Shown: piece after piece, positions 11,591 to 24,120 of the stretch | Layout of the letters: each line of letters starts with the position of its first letter | How positions within the stretch are numbered: the first letter of the stretch is position 1 | Source: Daphnia pulex | Taxonomy: Eukaryota; Arthropoda; Branchiopoda; Diplostraca; Daphniidae | DNA length: 64,000 nucleotides | Assembly (NCBI RefSeq): GCF_021134715.1 | Contig: NC_060023.1 | Location: 682,001 to 746,000 of the forward strand | Direction: 5' to 3' | Translations under genes and position numbers: made by a program | The notes under the pieces: model-generated | Databases searched by the model: none | Told to the model about the DNA's origin: nothing | The model's input: the letters and a program-made list of their open reading frames with translations, nothing else

Positions 11591-13765
11591 GTAAAATTTA
11601 GATTTGTCAATAACTAAACTTAAACTGAACCACCCTATTGTTAACATATTATTCCATCCAAAAACTATCATAACCCTCTTTCTATTTAGCAGTCACACTG
11701 AACACATTTCAGGGGAAATGAAAAATTGATTTGCGAAGCTATTGCATCACCAAATGAATCACTACTAACCGAAAATTAAACAATACACGACGCCTACACG
11801 CACATTCTGTCCATCACGTCCAGCACTAACAATTGCTACTCAAGTCGATTGAAAAGAGTTCACGCGGACACTTCACAATCAAGATTCAGTTTTAATTGGG
11901 CACAGAAAATATTCGGTACCGTCAAATCGTGATTCAGAATAGTCGCTCGACACTTAGTAACACGGAGAAAAAGATTCCTACCTGATTTGTTGACAGGCAA
12001 GTCGATCATGTCGTTGGCTGGTTACCAAAATACCGTTGTCGGGAGAGGAAGAAACGACCGTTGTCGGCTGCTGGACGAACTGTCGGGACAAGTTGACCTT
12101 CTCGTCTATCGACTGATAAACCCACAGAATCCAGAGGAATTCCAACCGGACTTGAAATGGGTCGCAGGAATTGAAGTTTAGACTAAGAGAATCAGAAACA
12201 ATTATGACAAGCAAATTTTCTCTTCAGAATTCTGTCAGAATTTCATCACCTTCAGAAAGTCAGAAACATTTCGAAATGTAACCGTCACTGTAAAACTGTT
12301 CAAGGAAGTAAATAAATGTTATGAGCACGGCACACACAGTGTGTCCATCAAAACGGAGAATTAATATTTGTGTAACTTAATGCCATCATGAGAACACGAA
12401 CTGGGCCAAAAGAAGAAGGTTTGTACAGGGTAACGATGGGTTTCAACCGGATTCAACTCAAATGCTGTGGATACTTAATTATGGGCGAGCTCCAAATTGA
12501 TCAAAATCTGGTGGAACCGCATCGACTTTCGCGCTCCGGTTTCTTTGAAAAAAATAGAAATGAAGCAATAGGCAAATTTGCTTCTTGTTGAGATGCACAC
12601 TTCCAATTGTCATGTCAGATAGGTAATGCAAGCGTTGCATATTTGCATGAAAATGGACCCATTAGTGTTAAATATAGTTTGCAGTGCAGATTATTCACCT
12701 ATTGTAGTCGATGGTCGGGTGCATTGCAGTCGACAGCAGACAGTTCCTTCATGTTGCAACCGCAATTTTCAATACTGGGCAGGGCAGAAACGCTCTACTC
12801 AAGGCTCTACTACACTAAACACACTGGAATCGATTGTAAAAATCTGTAGCACACGAAGGGATATCAAATGAATTCCAATCTAATCCCGATCGACAGAAAA
12901 TGTAATGTGGGATTGGCCGTTGTTCCAAGAGGAAAGAACGAAAGACAATATCAGCTTCACAGATGTGTGATAAAAGAAAAATCCTGTGCTATCCGTTCTA
13001 CCTCCATCCGACATGACAGGAAATCAAAAACATTTTAAATTGCAAATGGAAATGCATAAATCAAATCTGAAGTCAGAGCGCTGAAAGCGAGTTTAGGAAT
13101 ATAACGCACGCGAGGAGAAGAGAGATGTTAAATAAATGCAGATTACCCTGATGCAGCATCGAATTTTTTCTACGTCATTGCAATCTTTTCAGTTGACATC
13201 CAGCAGCGCGACTGCCGAAACAGGAAACTGGACTGCATCCAGCTGGAATAAAGAATACACGACATTACTTGAAGTATGATAAAATCAATTTTGAGTAAAA
13301 TATTGACTCGCCTGATATTGACTTAAAGGATCGAGTTTAAATATTACAGCAGACAATCGTGAGAAGGGAAATGCTGAATCCATTTTGATTGAATCAGGGG
13401 GGAAAAAATTTAATGTTTCCTGTGGTGGATTGAATCCGAAGTTTCTAAGGCGTTCGCCTTAATCTCACATGCCGCAGAGGATCGAACAACTCCATCGAAT
13501 ACGAATAATGCACACGCTTTATTAAACTTGGATTTACATGCAACGTAAAGGACCGACCGAAAAGAAATTTCAAAAACTTTACCTAAAACTCCATATTCCA
13601 CGCTTGGATACCACGTACCGGATGAATACAAGGCCAACTGTTGCCATAACATAAGAAAACCTATGAATTCTAAAATTATTAACAATAGCCGTCTAAACAT
13701 AGACTTCGTAGTCTTCAAAACAGAAATTTTTTTTCAAGTCAGTGCTGCGCACGTTAAAGATTATC
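11591..13765. repeat. Duplicated flank A (copy 1) and upstream block of IR-c
   Basis: About 11591-12790 matches 22555-23800 after IR-d with small changes, so it is one half of a duplicated block. Short open frames in it (for example 11987-12181) keep a C-terminal stretch in both copies, but the two copies are so alike that this says nothing about coding. About 12880-13740 is the upstream block shared with the other IR genes. Confidence 0.6.
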
Positions 13766-13770
13766 GTTGA

Positions 13771-13800
13771 TATATTTAAGGGACCGTTGTTGGCATCAAA
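13771..13800 (+). promoter_or_regulatory. TATA-type core promoter of IR-c
   Basis: TATATTTAAGGGACCGTTG lies about 75 bp before the position of the lost start codon and matches the block before IR-b, IR-e and IR-f. Confidence 0.45.
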
Positions 13801-13846
13801 AACACCAGATCCCAATCGGATAGCTGGTCCGTTCAACTGAATCGCA

Positions 13847-16083
13847 ATATCACTCTGGCCTTTATTATTATTTCCCCTTTGGTTCTTCATTTCCATTCCC
13901 GGTTCCTCATCAATGAAAAACACGCTCAACGGCCAACACCTCCGCGTCATCTGGGTAAGCAAAAAACGCAACGAGTTAGCACGATTTTATGTTGAAAATA
14001 AAATTCTATCAACCTGACATTATTTGATGATGTGGTACAGACACTTTGGAGTGGAAACCCCAAAGGAATAGTCGGGCCGATCCCAGGAGGAGTACTCCTC
14101 GAATTCTTATCGCAACGTTTAAATTTCACGTAACCGACAAATAGAAATTGCCTAACACATTGCCTACACTGCGTATTACCTTGTTTCATTCTCGATTCCA
14201 TGGCCATCAGGTACGAAATGGTTCGAGTTACGGAAAGCAAAGTTGAGCCATCCGCAACAGGACGAGGACTTTTTAGCTATTTGTGGAATCAAGTTGAGTT
14301 CATTCCATTTTCTATTGATAAAAGAAATATTAATTGAAACACATTCTAATGGGCTACTTGAAAATAAACTCTGACATACATCTAAGAATTATCTGACTTC
14401 ATTCACATCATTCATTTCGTTATTTCACAGGAATCCGATTTGCTGGTCCACGATACGCTCGCGAACTTCCAGCGAAATAAAGTGGTTGATTTTACATTGC
14501 CATGGGGTTATTATCATTACGCTTTTCTCATTCCCGTTCCTGATGAATCGGCAAACATCAATGCCGTCGTCAAACCATTTCAATGGCCGGTTTGAATATT
14601 TAAAGAACTTCCAATAATATTTCAGATTCAACAGCATTTACTTTTATTCGATCACCAGGTTTGGTTAGGACTGGGGATATCGATCGTTTGCATCATCGCA
14701 GTTTTGAATTTAATCCAGCGCTACTTGCAATATCGATCGGTGATTGAAACGACATTTACACCAAACAACCATCCAGCACCGACTGAAAAAATAATCACCA
14801 AAGGAGAAACCGGAAAACAGTACCTCTACGTCTTTGGCAATTTGCTGTCACAAGGTTTAACTATACCCAACGAATCAAATGATTCGTTTATTTTGACAGC
14901 TGTACGAAAATTCATGGCAACAATAAGTCACAACTGCTTCATTATCAATTAGGTGGCGCTTGTCCATCGAAACGAATACCTTACCGACTAGTCGCTGGCG
15001 TTTGGACACTGGCCGCTTTCATCTTCGTCCAGGCCTACACGTCCACTCTCTTCACATACGTCGTGACGCCGAACAATCGCCCGCTAATCGATTCTGTCTA
15101 CGACGTTATTAACAATGGCGATGTCAATTTACTGGTCAGGGAATCCGGATTTTTAAATACTGTGCTATCGGTAAGGAAAAAGAGATGTCAATGTACTTTA
15201 ACAGCATCAGACTAACTAGATTTTAACTTGCGACAGACAAACAATTTTACGGGACTATTCGGGAAATTAAGGACAAAGATAGACTCTTTCCCGAACTCTC
15301 GATGCGGATCTATGTCTGATTGCGTTGGACCCATCAAACCAGAATCTAAAAACGTATTACTCGAGGTAAAATATAGTCAGTTTGCTGTTCTTTTTCTTTA
15401 CAAGATTTGAAGAATTTTTAATCTTTTTAAATTGATTAATTAAACTAGGCCAATGGTTACCTCGAAGATGTAATCAGAACTGATTTTAAAAAGACTGGAA
15501 AGTGCAACTTACAATTCGCAAAGGAAGCATTCATCACCGGCCCGCCGACGCTTGTTTTACAGAAAAACAGTCCCTACACGCAAAGCATGCAGCAAGGGTA
15601 TTTTTTTTTTCGTTTTTAAATGAGGTGTATATTCGCCGATGGCGAATGTTACCAATAATAATAACCAGCAAGGGTATAAGCCAGTACAGCTAACTACTTA
15701 ATAGAAGGGATAAATTTTTCTTAATTTTTGGAATTGTGGTTTCATTCAGCGTTTTGGAACAGCAAGAAATGGGGTTGACCGACTACTGGGACAGGTTGTT
15801 GCGACCCATGCCTCCTCAATGTACCGGAAAACCCCAAACTGGAAACAAAACAAAGAAACTTTCGCCCCTCACCCTGAAAAATTTAACTGGCGCATTTGTC
15901 GTTTTATCGGTTGGATTGAGCCTTTCCCTTTTGGCTTTTCTCGGTGAAAAAATTATTTCTTTACGCGAACAACATCGCAGTCGCAAAGGTAGCGAGTTGC
16001 AAGTGCAACAAGACCAAAATAACTGTCTTAAAGTGTCATCCACAATGACAGAAGAAGAAGAGGAACCCACCATCATCTTCTAA
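13847..16083 (+). CDS. Ionotropic receptor-like channel IR-c, start codon lost
   Basis: Nine exons: 13847-13954, 14041-14129, 14211-14292, 14431-14589, 14659-14854, 14953-15170, 15237-15365, 15449-15597, 15750-16083. All phases close, giving about 487 residues if read from 13847. The position that is ATG in IR-b, IR-e and IR-f is ATA here (13847-13849), while the signal-peptide frame after it is intact. The next in-frame ATG is 13913, after the hydrophobic core, so a protein made from it would lack a normal signal peptide. M1, AYTSTLFTYVVTP (M3) and M4 are all present. Intron 6 uses an ordinary GT donor (GTAAGG), unlike the other five genes. Intron 8 holds a small insertion. Its 3' flank is shared with IR-e. 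The tail has an acidic run EEEEE. Confidence 0.8.
15590..15676. mobile_element. Small insertion with 11-bp target duplication in IR-c intron 8
   Basis: CAGCAAGGGTA occurs at 15590-15600 and again at 15666-15676. Between them lie 65 bp that begin with poly-T and contain a 7-bp inverted repeat (ATTCGCC-GAT-GGCGAAT). A direct repeat plus a poly-T start is what a truncated retro-insertion in reverse orientation leaves. The first copy spans the exon 8 end and its donor, so the gene has two possible donors. Confidence 0.55.
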
Positions 16084-17590
16084 TGAGTTGAATTTAGATT
16101 TTTAAACATAACTAAACTTAAACTGAACCACCCTATTATTAACACATTATTCCACCCAAAGCTTTCTATTCAGTATCGTACTTGACACTTTTGATTGCAC
16201 ATTTCACTTTTTTCGATGCCAAGGTGCGCGGGTATCGGGAACACGAAAAGGAAAAGAGCCCAGCAAAATGAAAATTTCTTAAATCGAAAGAATTCAGAAG
16301 AACGGATTCAATAAAACGGGCATCGGTCAAGTAGTGGCCAACAACTATTTAAAACTAAGATCGAGCACATTATCGCGCCTCTTTTAAAAAAGTAAAACCC
16401 CAAAAATGTTGTGGCCTGTCAGCCTATTTGTATGTCCCTGATGTTTGTCATAAAAGAGACCGTCCCCGAAAAAATGTACAACACAGCTGACAACAGCTGA
16501 TTCGATTTCCGAATCGATGACGACATGTCCCTCCTAATTATGAAGCTTCGCATTGTTGACATTGCCTTGTGCTATACATTCCATTCAGCAGAGAAGTGAG
16601 ATTCATTACAATTCGCATGTCCCGCTGTGTCGGAAAAGTTACAAGGAGCCGAGAGCCAAGGAAGAAATAAGACGATGCGGGTCGATGTCGACATACGATC
16701 AAAAATAAACACTTGCAATGACAAAAAGACCAACGATTAGTTTTCCTAATTGAATGCGAATAAGTTGGTACACTTGAGACATTCATAGGAAGAAAATGGA
16801 AAATTGATTTGCGAAGCTATTGCATCGTCACTTTATGAATTACTAACTGAAAATTAAATCGATGCAAGTCTAATCGAATCGGCACGATTTCTCAATCGTT
16901 TTTCTCCATTTGATATTTCCCAACAAATCTTGTCCGTCACATAATTCCAGATCGTCACAACCAGATAACGAACTATTGCCATTCACTAGGAGAAGAAACT
17001 GCAAGAACTGATGCGAGAAAATAAAGATCCTACTAACCTTTGAATGAACTTCCTCAACTGATGGGATTCCAATCGAGAGCCTTGGTGTCTTGTGGTGAAC
17101 GATGGCCTTGTTCCGAAACTCATGGCTGCTCAATCCCACAGGAAATGATGGCAAATTCTAAAAAACAAAATAAAAAATTAATTCAAATAAACTTCCCAGG
17201 AAATAAATCAGTACAAAAAATCAAAATCTCTCTTGAATAACTAGAAAATGCGAGGTTAACAGTTTTGCATATTAAGTAACAAACGTTAATACATATTATA
17301 TAAGAAACGCAGACGTGGCAGTACGAAAATAGCCACAAAAAGCGAACAAAACATTAGTCCGTTTGAACAGAATGTTATCTCCCTTACTGATAATCCACGT
17401 TCGACCTTTAAAAAAGTTGGACCCTTTGCGGTAAACAAATAAGACCAAATCTTGTCAAACAAAGTACGTTTTCATCTCCCTTCATAAATCCCCTCCTCAC
17501 TTTCGTCAAGATCCAACAAGGAAAGGTTAAAAGGATTTAAAAAAAATTAGACTGATAGCAAAAATAAATAGAGCATGTAGAGACCCTTCA
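16084..17590. repeat. Duplicated flank B (copy 1), then intergenic
   Basis: About 16084-16440 matches 27897-28260 after IR-e (same order and nearly the same bases), the second half of the block duplication. From there to the C1q promoter I see no coding exon. Confidence 0.55.
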
Positions 17591-17596
17591 ATTTCA

Positions 17597-17604
17597 TATA
17601 AAAT
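17597..17604 (+). promoter_or_regulatory. TATA box of the short C1q gene
   Basis: TATAAAAT lies about 70 bp before the ATG at 17671, consistent with a focused promoter for a secreted-protein gene. Confidence 0.5.
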
Positions 17605-17670
17605 GGAGAAGCTTCGCCCCTTTGGACACACAGAAGAACAATCGGTACTCCTGTTAACACCGCAAAGAAA

Positions 17671-18718
17671 ATGGTTCGTCGTTTAATAATATTTCAAGTC
17701 GCTGTTTTGTTGTTGGCTTGGTCGACATGTTCAACCGCCGCTGCCATCGATTTGGAGGATAAACTGCAACAGCTAACCGACACGTTTGTAAGAATTCCAT
17801 CAAATGATTCCATAATTAATTCTAAACACTACATTATTCTTCTTGCAGACGCGATTCAAAGGAGAAATGGAGGAAAAACAAACGAGACTGCAAGCGGAAG
17901 TGTCTGAATTAAAGGCACAAATTACTGGACTAGAAGCCCAACTTCATCGGCAAGAATCGATTGTCACCATTCTGCAGAATCCAACGTCGTTTATCCCGAA
18001 AAGCGTGAATGAAATTCAATCAAAGTTAATCAACGGAATGCCATCTTCGTGCGTCGACCTACGGTTGAATGGGCATATCTGGAGCGGTCTCTATTCCGTC
18101 ATGGGTGTCAACATGGTCGAAACGGTCTATTGCGATTTCTCCAAAGGAATTGAAGATCCAGGTAAGCTAGAAATTGTTGTAAATTCGACTCCTAATAGCA
18201 CGATTCTAACTTAAAATTGATATTCCAATTTCGTAGGACTACAGAAATGGATTGGCTATACCGATGTCAAATCGGTGCCAGTCTACTTTTACGTTCAAAA
18301 GGGCAGCAATTTCAACCTCACAAACACTCCGATCCCATTCGAACGCGTTATGAACAACGTCGGAAACGCTATGAATATAGACACTGGGATCTTCACGGCA
18401 CCCGTAACAGGGACTTACTTCTTCGCTGTATCCGGAATGGTCTCCTTTACCGATGATACCGCTACAACAAGACGAGAGATCGGTCTAGCCTTGTATTCGA
18501 ACGGGAACGAAATCGGTTTGGCTCTGGCTGACGTAGTCGGCAACATGGGACAATTCGAAACGTACGATATGGAATCGACTCTCAATCTCAAGTCGGGAGA
18601 TCAAGTGTGGCTGGCCATCAAGTACAAATCGACAGACACTCACGTATTTGACAATTTCCAGCACCACAATCACTTCACTGGTTGGCTTCTACAACAAGAT
18701 TTCGACAATTCGGTGTAG
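17671..18718 (+). CDS. Secreted C1q-domain protein, short form
   Basis: Three exons (17671-17787, 17849-18161, 18237-18718) give 303 residues. Residues 1-24 are a signal peptide. About 26-80 is a heptad-rich coiled coil (KLQQLTDTF, then EMEEKQTRLQAEVSELKAQI). It is followed by a cysteine-bearing module, SSCVDLRLNGHIWSGLYSVM to VETVYCDF, which resembles the start of fibrinogen-type domains. The last 150 residues form a C1q jelly-roll with the hallmark GIFTAPVTGTYFFAVSG and a C-terminal GWLLQQDF. C1q-domain proteins usually trimerise and bind ligands outside the cell, often in immunity or adhesion. A polyadenylation signal AATAAA follows near 18824. It sits between IR-c and IR-d, inside the receptor array. 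A copy of its last 60 codons lies at 40071-40250. Confidence 0.88.
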
Positions 18719-19998
18719 CCCTAGCCCTACATGCGAGTGTAGACGAATGAATACGTAGGCAAATGCAGCCAATAACAAACTAACAGTATCACCTGATAAA
18801 AGTTGCAATTGAATATTAAACCAAATAAATATTGATAACATTACAATTTAAATGCAAAGCTTAAATTATTTCAAGCAATTATATCTTATCAATTTTAACG
18901 CTTCTTTTAACTTGGAAAACGAAAATCGGTTGTAAAACTTAGTTCAATAAGAACGATTTTTTCACCAGCGTCGTCGACCAACCCATCAAAATTTGACACA
19001 CTGAGCACTGAATCGATGGGCGCGAAAGTTCCTTATTGGTTAATTCTTTAATTCTCGAGTGAAAAGAATGACAAAAATGGGACTAAATTCTTAACCAGCA
19101 AAGATTACAAATACAAGTTAAAAATCAAAGTGGCCTTACCTTGAAACGAAGTTGTTCCTTCTTCACATAGATGCACAGCAGGACACACTGAAGATGGCAT
19201 TTCAGAAACAGTAAATCGTTTCCATTGATTTATCATTACATCAGGTTTTTCATCATCATTTCATCATCAAATCAGCTCCAGTTGGCAAAAAACCTAAGAA
19301 AAAATGGGATAATTATAAGAAGAGTGAATCTTATTAAGAAACTTGGGACTTAATGGAACTATACCCTTTAATGTCAATGCTAATTTAAACTAAACATTCA
19401 GCCAAACAGAAGGATCTACAGAGTTTAGATCAGGTCATGAAAGCTTTAGGGTAGGGTACACTATCAACTTTTTACAACACTAGATTTTAAGGGTGCACTA
19501 CTAAGTAGCATACAGTTTTCTTTTAAATCAACTAACTATTTTATAGTGGAAAAGCGATAACAGAAATCCAATGGAGTAATTCCCATAACATACAAACATA
19601 TCCAGCTCGTAAAAGGAATTGGAGAGTGAAATATTTGTTTGAGATACAGAATAAATCTGATGTCACACAAGATTAAACTTGAATCATTATGAAAAGTACC
19701 CTTCTAAGTTATTCAATCAGGAATGGAATACTGTTGCAATAAAATAAGGATTACATTCTACTCTCATGCACACAAGTTTTAATTGGGATTTACAATATAT
19801 CATTAAGAAAGGCATGATGAGTAGTTCATTACCGAAAAACTAAGTTAGTGATATATTTTTTTCGTTCCAACCTTTCCAAGTAGGCGGGAAATCACGACTT
19901 CAGTTCCCATGGGGCGATGACAAAGGAATAGAATGGCAGGAAGCATCAGACGATATTCAATCACTCACGCTGATGATCGAGTCACCTAGCGGTAGGAA
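18719..19998. repeat. Segmental duplication, copy 1
   Basis: Together with the last part of the C1q gene (from about 18538), this sequence recurs at 40070-43198, where a 1.85-kb element interrupts it. No coding frame is evident. On the minus strand both copies keep splice-like signals around a segment near 19140-19300 (acceptor TTCTTAG, donor GTAAGG), so a noncoding transcript is possible. Confidence 0.65.
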
Positions 19999-20002
19999 AA
20001 GA

Positions 20003-20540
20003 TAGCTTCCATCGACGTCCAATCGGCTCATCGGCTAACACCTCCGCGTCATCTGGGTAATAAACACAAATTCAAAGATGAATCATTGCAATTAAGATCA
20101 ATCAACTTGACATGAAACAATTTATTGCAGACACGTTGGAGTGGAAACCCCAAAGGATTGACTGGGACCGCTTAAAGGTGGGGTACTCCTCGACTACCTG
20201 ACGGCCCGTTTAAATTTCACGTAACTAACCAAACCAAATCCACTTGCCTGGCTTCCTAAACACATAAACTGCCACGTAACTTATTTCATTCTGCGATTTC
20301 TATAAATCGCGGTCGCAATGTCATATCCATTGCTTTGTAAAATTCTAGATATCCGATAACACGAAAAAGTAAAATATTCAGAATGAATCACGCGAGGGTG
20401 AGGAGCTGTCGGCAAGAGCGGACCATGATGCAAGTCTATTCGAATCGTCAATAGAGAAATAAAAAAAAAATTTCCCCTTAATCTTTTGTAGTTTAGTAAC
20501 TAGCATTGATTTTAAGCTTATCGTCAATTGAAACCGAATT
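20003..20540 (+). pseudogene. IR-like remnant 1: exons 1-2 joined to 3' flank
   Basis: 20009-20055 matches the end of exon 1 of IR-f, and 20131-20220 matches its exon 2 but is 90 nt instead of 89, so the frame is broken. About 20221-20330 matches intron 2. From about 20345 to 20540 the sequence matches the region just after IR-f (31500-31720). The middle seven exons are gone: an internal deletion of a whole receptor gene left only its two ends. The deletion remnant then runs straight into exon 1 of IR-d. Confidence 0.75.
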
Positions 20541-20561
20541 TCTATTCCCAGTTCCTCATCA

Positions 20562-22554
20562 ATGGCAAACACACTCAACGGCCAACACCTCCGCGTCATT
20601 TGGGTAGGAAAACACCAACGATTTAGTGCGATTCAATGTTGAAAATAAAGTTGAATTAACCTATAATGATGCGGTACAGACACGTTGGAGTGGAAACCCT
20701 AAAGGAATAATTGGACCACTCAAGGGAGGAGTACTCCTCGAATTCTTATCGCAACGTTTAAATTTCACGTAACCAACAAAAAAAGAAAGTGACTCGACTG
20801 ACGTCTAACACATTACCTTATTTCATTATCCATACAGGTACGAAATGGTTCGAGTGACGGAAAACAAACCTGAGCCATCAGAAAAAGGACCAGGACTTTT
20901 TAGCTATTTGTCGAATCAAGTTAAGTTCATTCCATTCTCTATTGAAAAAATAATTCAAACAAATCAACGGCCTGTTTAAAAACATTTTGATGTACAATTA
21001 AGAATTATACTACCTTTCACAGCAATCCGATTTGCTGGTCCACGATACGAGCGCGAGCTTCCAGTACAATTCGGTCGTAGATTTCACATTGCCGTGGATT
21101 TACGATCATTTCGCTTTCCTCATTCCCGTCCCTGATGAATCGGCCAACATCAACGCCGTCGTCAAACCATTTCAATGGCCGGTTGGAAAATTGAAATAAC
21201 TTGCCACGATATTTCTTATTAAACAGCATCTAATTTTATTCGATCACCAGGTTTGGTTAGGACTGGGGATTTCGATCGTTTGCGTCATCGTAGTTTTAAA
21301 TTTAATCCAGCGCTACTTGCAATATCGATCCATGATTGAAGCGACATTTAGACAAAACTACAATCTAACGGCTGCCAAATGGGAAACCAGACAACAGTAT
21401 CTTTACGTCTTCGGCAATTTGCTGTCGCAAGGTTCCACACACGGATACCAAATGACTTAATAAGTATAAGTCAAAACCTCTTAATTATTGATTAGGTGGA
21501 TCTTGTAAATCGAAAAGATTACCCTACCGAGTGGTCGCAGGCGTTTGGATCTTGGCCGCTTTCGTCTTCGTCCAGGCCTACACGTCGACTCTCTTCACTT
21601 ATGTCGTGACGCCAATCAGTCATCCCCTAGTCGATTCTGTCTACGACGTTATCAACAATGGCGACATCAATTTACTGGTCAGGGAATCCGGATCTATGAA
21701 TACTATACTATCGGCAAGTTAAAAAAATTTCAATGAAACTTTACAACATAAGGAACTTACTTAATTGTAACGTGCAACAGTCCAACAATTACACGGGCCT
21801 GTTCGGGAATTTAAGGGAAAAAATCGACTCCTTTCCAAACTCTCGATGCGCAACAGTGTCAGACTGTATCCGCCATAATAAACCAGAATCTAAAATCGTA
21901 TTCCTCGAGGTAAAATATAGTTAGTTTGCTGTTCTTTTTCTAACAAGATTTAAAGAATTGTTAATTCTTCCAAATTGATTAATTAAACTAGGCCAATGTT
22001 TACCTCAAAGACGCGATCAGGAATGATTTTAAAAAGACTGGAAAGTGCAACTTGCAAATAGCAAAAGAAGAGTTCATTGCCATTATGTCGACGCTTGTTC
22101 TACAGAAAAACAGTCCCTACACGCAAAGCATGCAGCAAGGGTAAGCTGGTACAGCTAGCTTCAATAGATGAGATAAGATTTTGTTAATTACTGGAATTTT
22201 GGTTTCATTCTTTGGCACAATGAAAATAGAATATTGAATCTGCAAGAAATTGCCCTGGTCAACTTCTGGGACACTTGGTTCCGTCCAATGCCTCCTCAAT
22301 GTACCGGAAAACCCCAAACTGGAAACAAAACAAAGAAACTGTCACCCCTGTCCCTGAAAAATTTGACTGGCGCATTTGTCGTTTTATCGGTTGGATTGAG
22401 CCTTTCCCTTTTAGCTTTTCTCGGAGAAAAAATTGTTTCCATACGTGAGCAGTTCCGCCTTCGCAAAGATGATAAGTTGCGACAAAACCCAAATAACTTG
22501 ATTGAGGTGTCATCTCAAAAGACAGAAGAACAACCCACCATCATCCTCGAATAA
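20562..22554 (+). CDS. Ionotropic receptor-like channel IR-d, 5' end replaced
   Basis: Nine exons: 20562-20603, 20680-20768, 20838-20919, 21023-21181, 21251-21431, 21496-21713, 21781-21909, 21992-22140, 22230-22554, with all phases closing (457 residues). Homology to the exon 1 of its paralogues begins only at about 20540, just after the hydrophobic core. Upstream of that is the 3' flank of the deleted receptor, with an in-frame TGA near 20530. The signal peptide, its start codon and the TATA block are therefore missing, and translation could start only at ATG 20562. M1, M3 (AYTSTLFTYVVTP) and M4 are intact. Exon 3 reads LSNQ where relatives have LWNQ. Intron 6 has a GC donor. Either a new upstream exon serves it or it is an intact-looking dead gene. 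Confidence 0.75.
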
Positions 22555-23820
22555 GTAAAATTTAGATTTGTCAATAACTAAACTTAAACTGAACCACCCT
22601 ATTGTTAACATATTATTCCATCCAAAACTATCATAACCCTCTTTCTATTTAGCAGTCATACTGAACACCTTTCAGCGGAAATGAAAAATTGATTTGCGAA
22701 GCTATTGCATCACCTAATGAATCACTACTAAACGAATATTTAAAAATACACAACGCCTATACACGCACATTCTGTCCATCACGTCCAGCACCGACAGTCG
22801 CTACTTCAGTCGATTGAAACGAGTTCACAGGCACTTCACAATCGAAAAATAGATCGAGTTAAAGTTTAAATTCGGCACAGCAAATATTAGAGAGCGTGGA
22901 ATCGTGATCCAGAATAATCGCTCGACACTTAGTAAATTGAAAAAAAAAAAAAGATTCCTACCTTCTATCTGATATTTTGACAAGCATATCGATCATGTCG
23001 TTGGCTGGCGACAACACCGTTGACGGGAAATGAAGAAACGACCGCTATCGGCTGCTGGACGAACTGTCGGGACAAGTTGACCTTCTCGACTATCGACTGA
23101 TAAACCCACAGAATCCAGAGGAATTCCAACCGGACTTGAAATGGGTCGCAGGAATTGAAGTGTAGACTAAGAGAATCAGAAATAATTATGACAAGCAAAT
23201 TTTCTCTTCAGAATTCAGTCACCATTTTCCCCCCTTCAGAAAACCAGAAACATTTCTTAATGTAACCGTCACTATCATTGAACTGTTTAAGGAACTGAAT
23301 AAATGTTATGAGCACGGCATACACAGTGTGTCCATCAAAACGGGGACTTAATATTTGTGTAACTTCTGCCATCATGATAACACGAACAAAGCCAAAAGGA
23401 GAAGGTGTGGACAGGGTAACGATGGGTTTCAACCGCATTCAACTCAAATGCTGTTGATACTTAATACAATGGGCGAGCTCCAAATTGTTCAAAATCTGGT
23501 GGAACCGCATCGACCCAATGAACTTGAATCGGATTTGCATCGACTTTCGCGCTCCCGTTTCTTTGAGAAATCAAAATAAAGCAAGAGTCAAATTTGCTTC
23601 TTGTTGAGATGAACACTTTCAATTGTCATGTCAGAAAGGTAATGCAAGCGTTGCATCTTGGCATGAAAATGGACCCGTTTCATCTTTTTAAAAGTGTTAA
23701 ATAGTGTGCAGAGCAGATTATTCACCTTCTGTAGTCGATGGTCGGATGCAATGCAGTCGACAGCAGACAGTTCCTACATGTTGCAACCGCAATTCACGCC
23801 ACGCGCCAGTGAATTGATAC
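22555..23820. repeat. Duplicated flank A (copy 2)
   Basis: Matches 11591-12790 after IR-b over most of its length, which supports duplication of the IR-b to IR-c block into IR-d to IR-e. No convincing coding exon is seen. Confidence 0.6.
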
Positions 23821-23891
23821 GCAAGGATTGCAGCTAGCAACAAAAACACTAGATAGTAATCTGGAAGCTCATTCGTCCAACTAAATTGAAG

Positions 23892-24120
23892 ATGTTGCTC
23901 TTATACCTTTGTTATTAATGACGGTCCACTTGGTTCTCCATTTCTATTCGCTGCTCCCCACCAACACCCAATCCGCTCAACGGCCGACACCTCCGCGTCA
24001 CCTGAGCAATAAATAAAACATTCTGAACGATTTAGCATGATTAAAAATAAAAATAAAATTGGATTATCACGGCACAAAATACTGTTACAGACACTACGAA
24101 GATAGAAATAAATGCACACC
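23892..24120 (+). pseudogene. IR-like remnant 2: decayed exons 1-2
   Basis: An exon 1-like stretch starts with ATGTTGCTCTTA at 23892, soon meets a stop, and ends in CTCCGCGTCACCTGAGC at 24003, where functional copies have TGG followed by GT. After a homologous intron, an acceptor at 24090 leads into only a few matching bases of exon 2 (24091 on). It is what is left of a further receptor copy between IR-d and IR-e. Confidence 0.65.

Noticed and set aside
11987-12181. Plus-strand frame (SGQVDLLVYRLINPQNPEEF) repeated near 23040-23165
   Set aside because: Both copies lie in a recent duplicated flank, and the second breaks the frame upstream; no domain or splice structure.
12607-12871. Overlapping small frames after IR-b
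   Set aside because: Two overlapping frames in a duplicated flank, no domain, not kept at 23640-23800.
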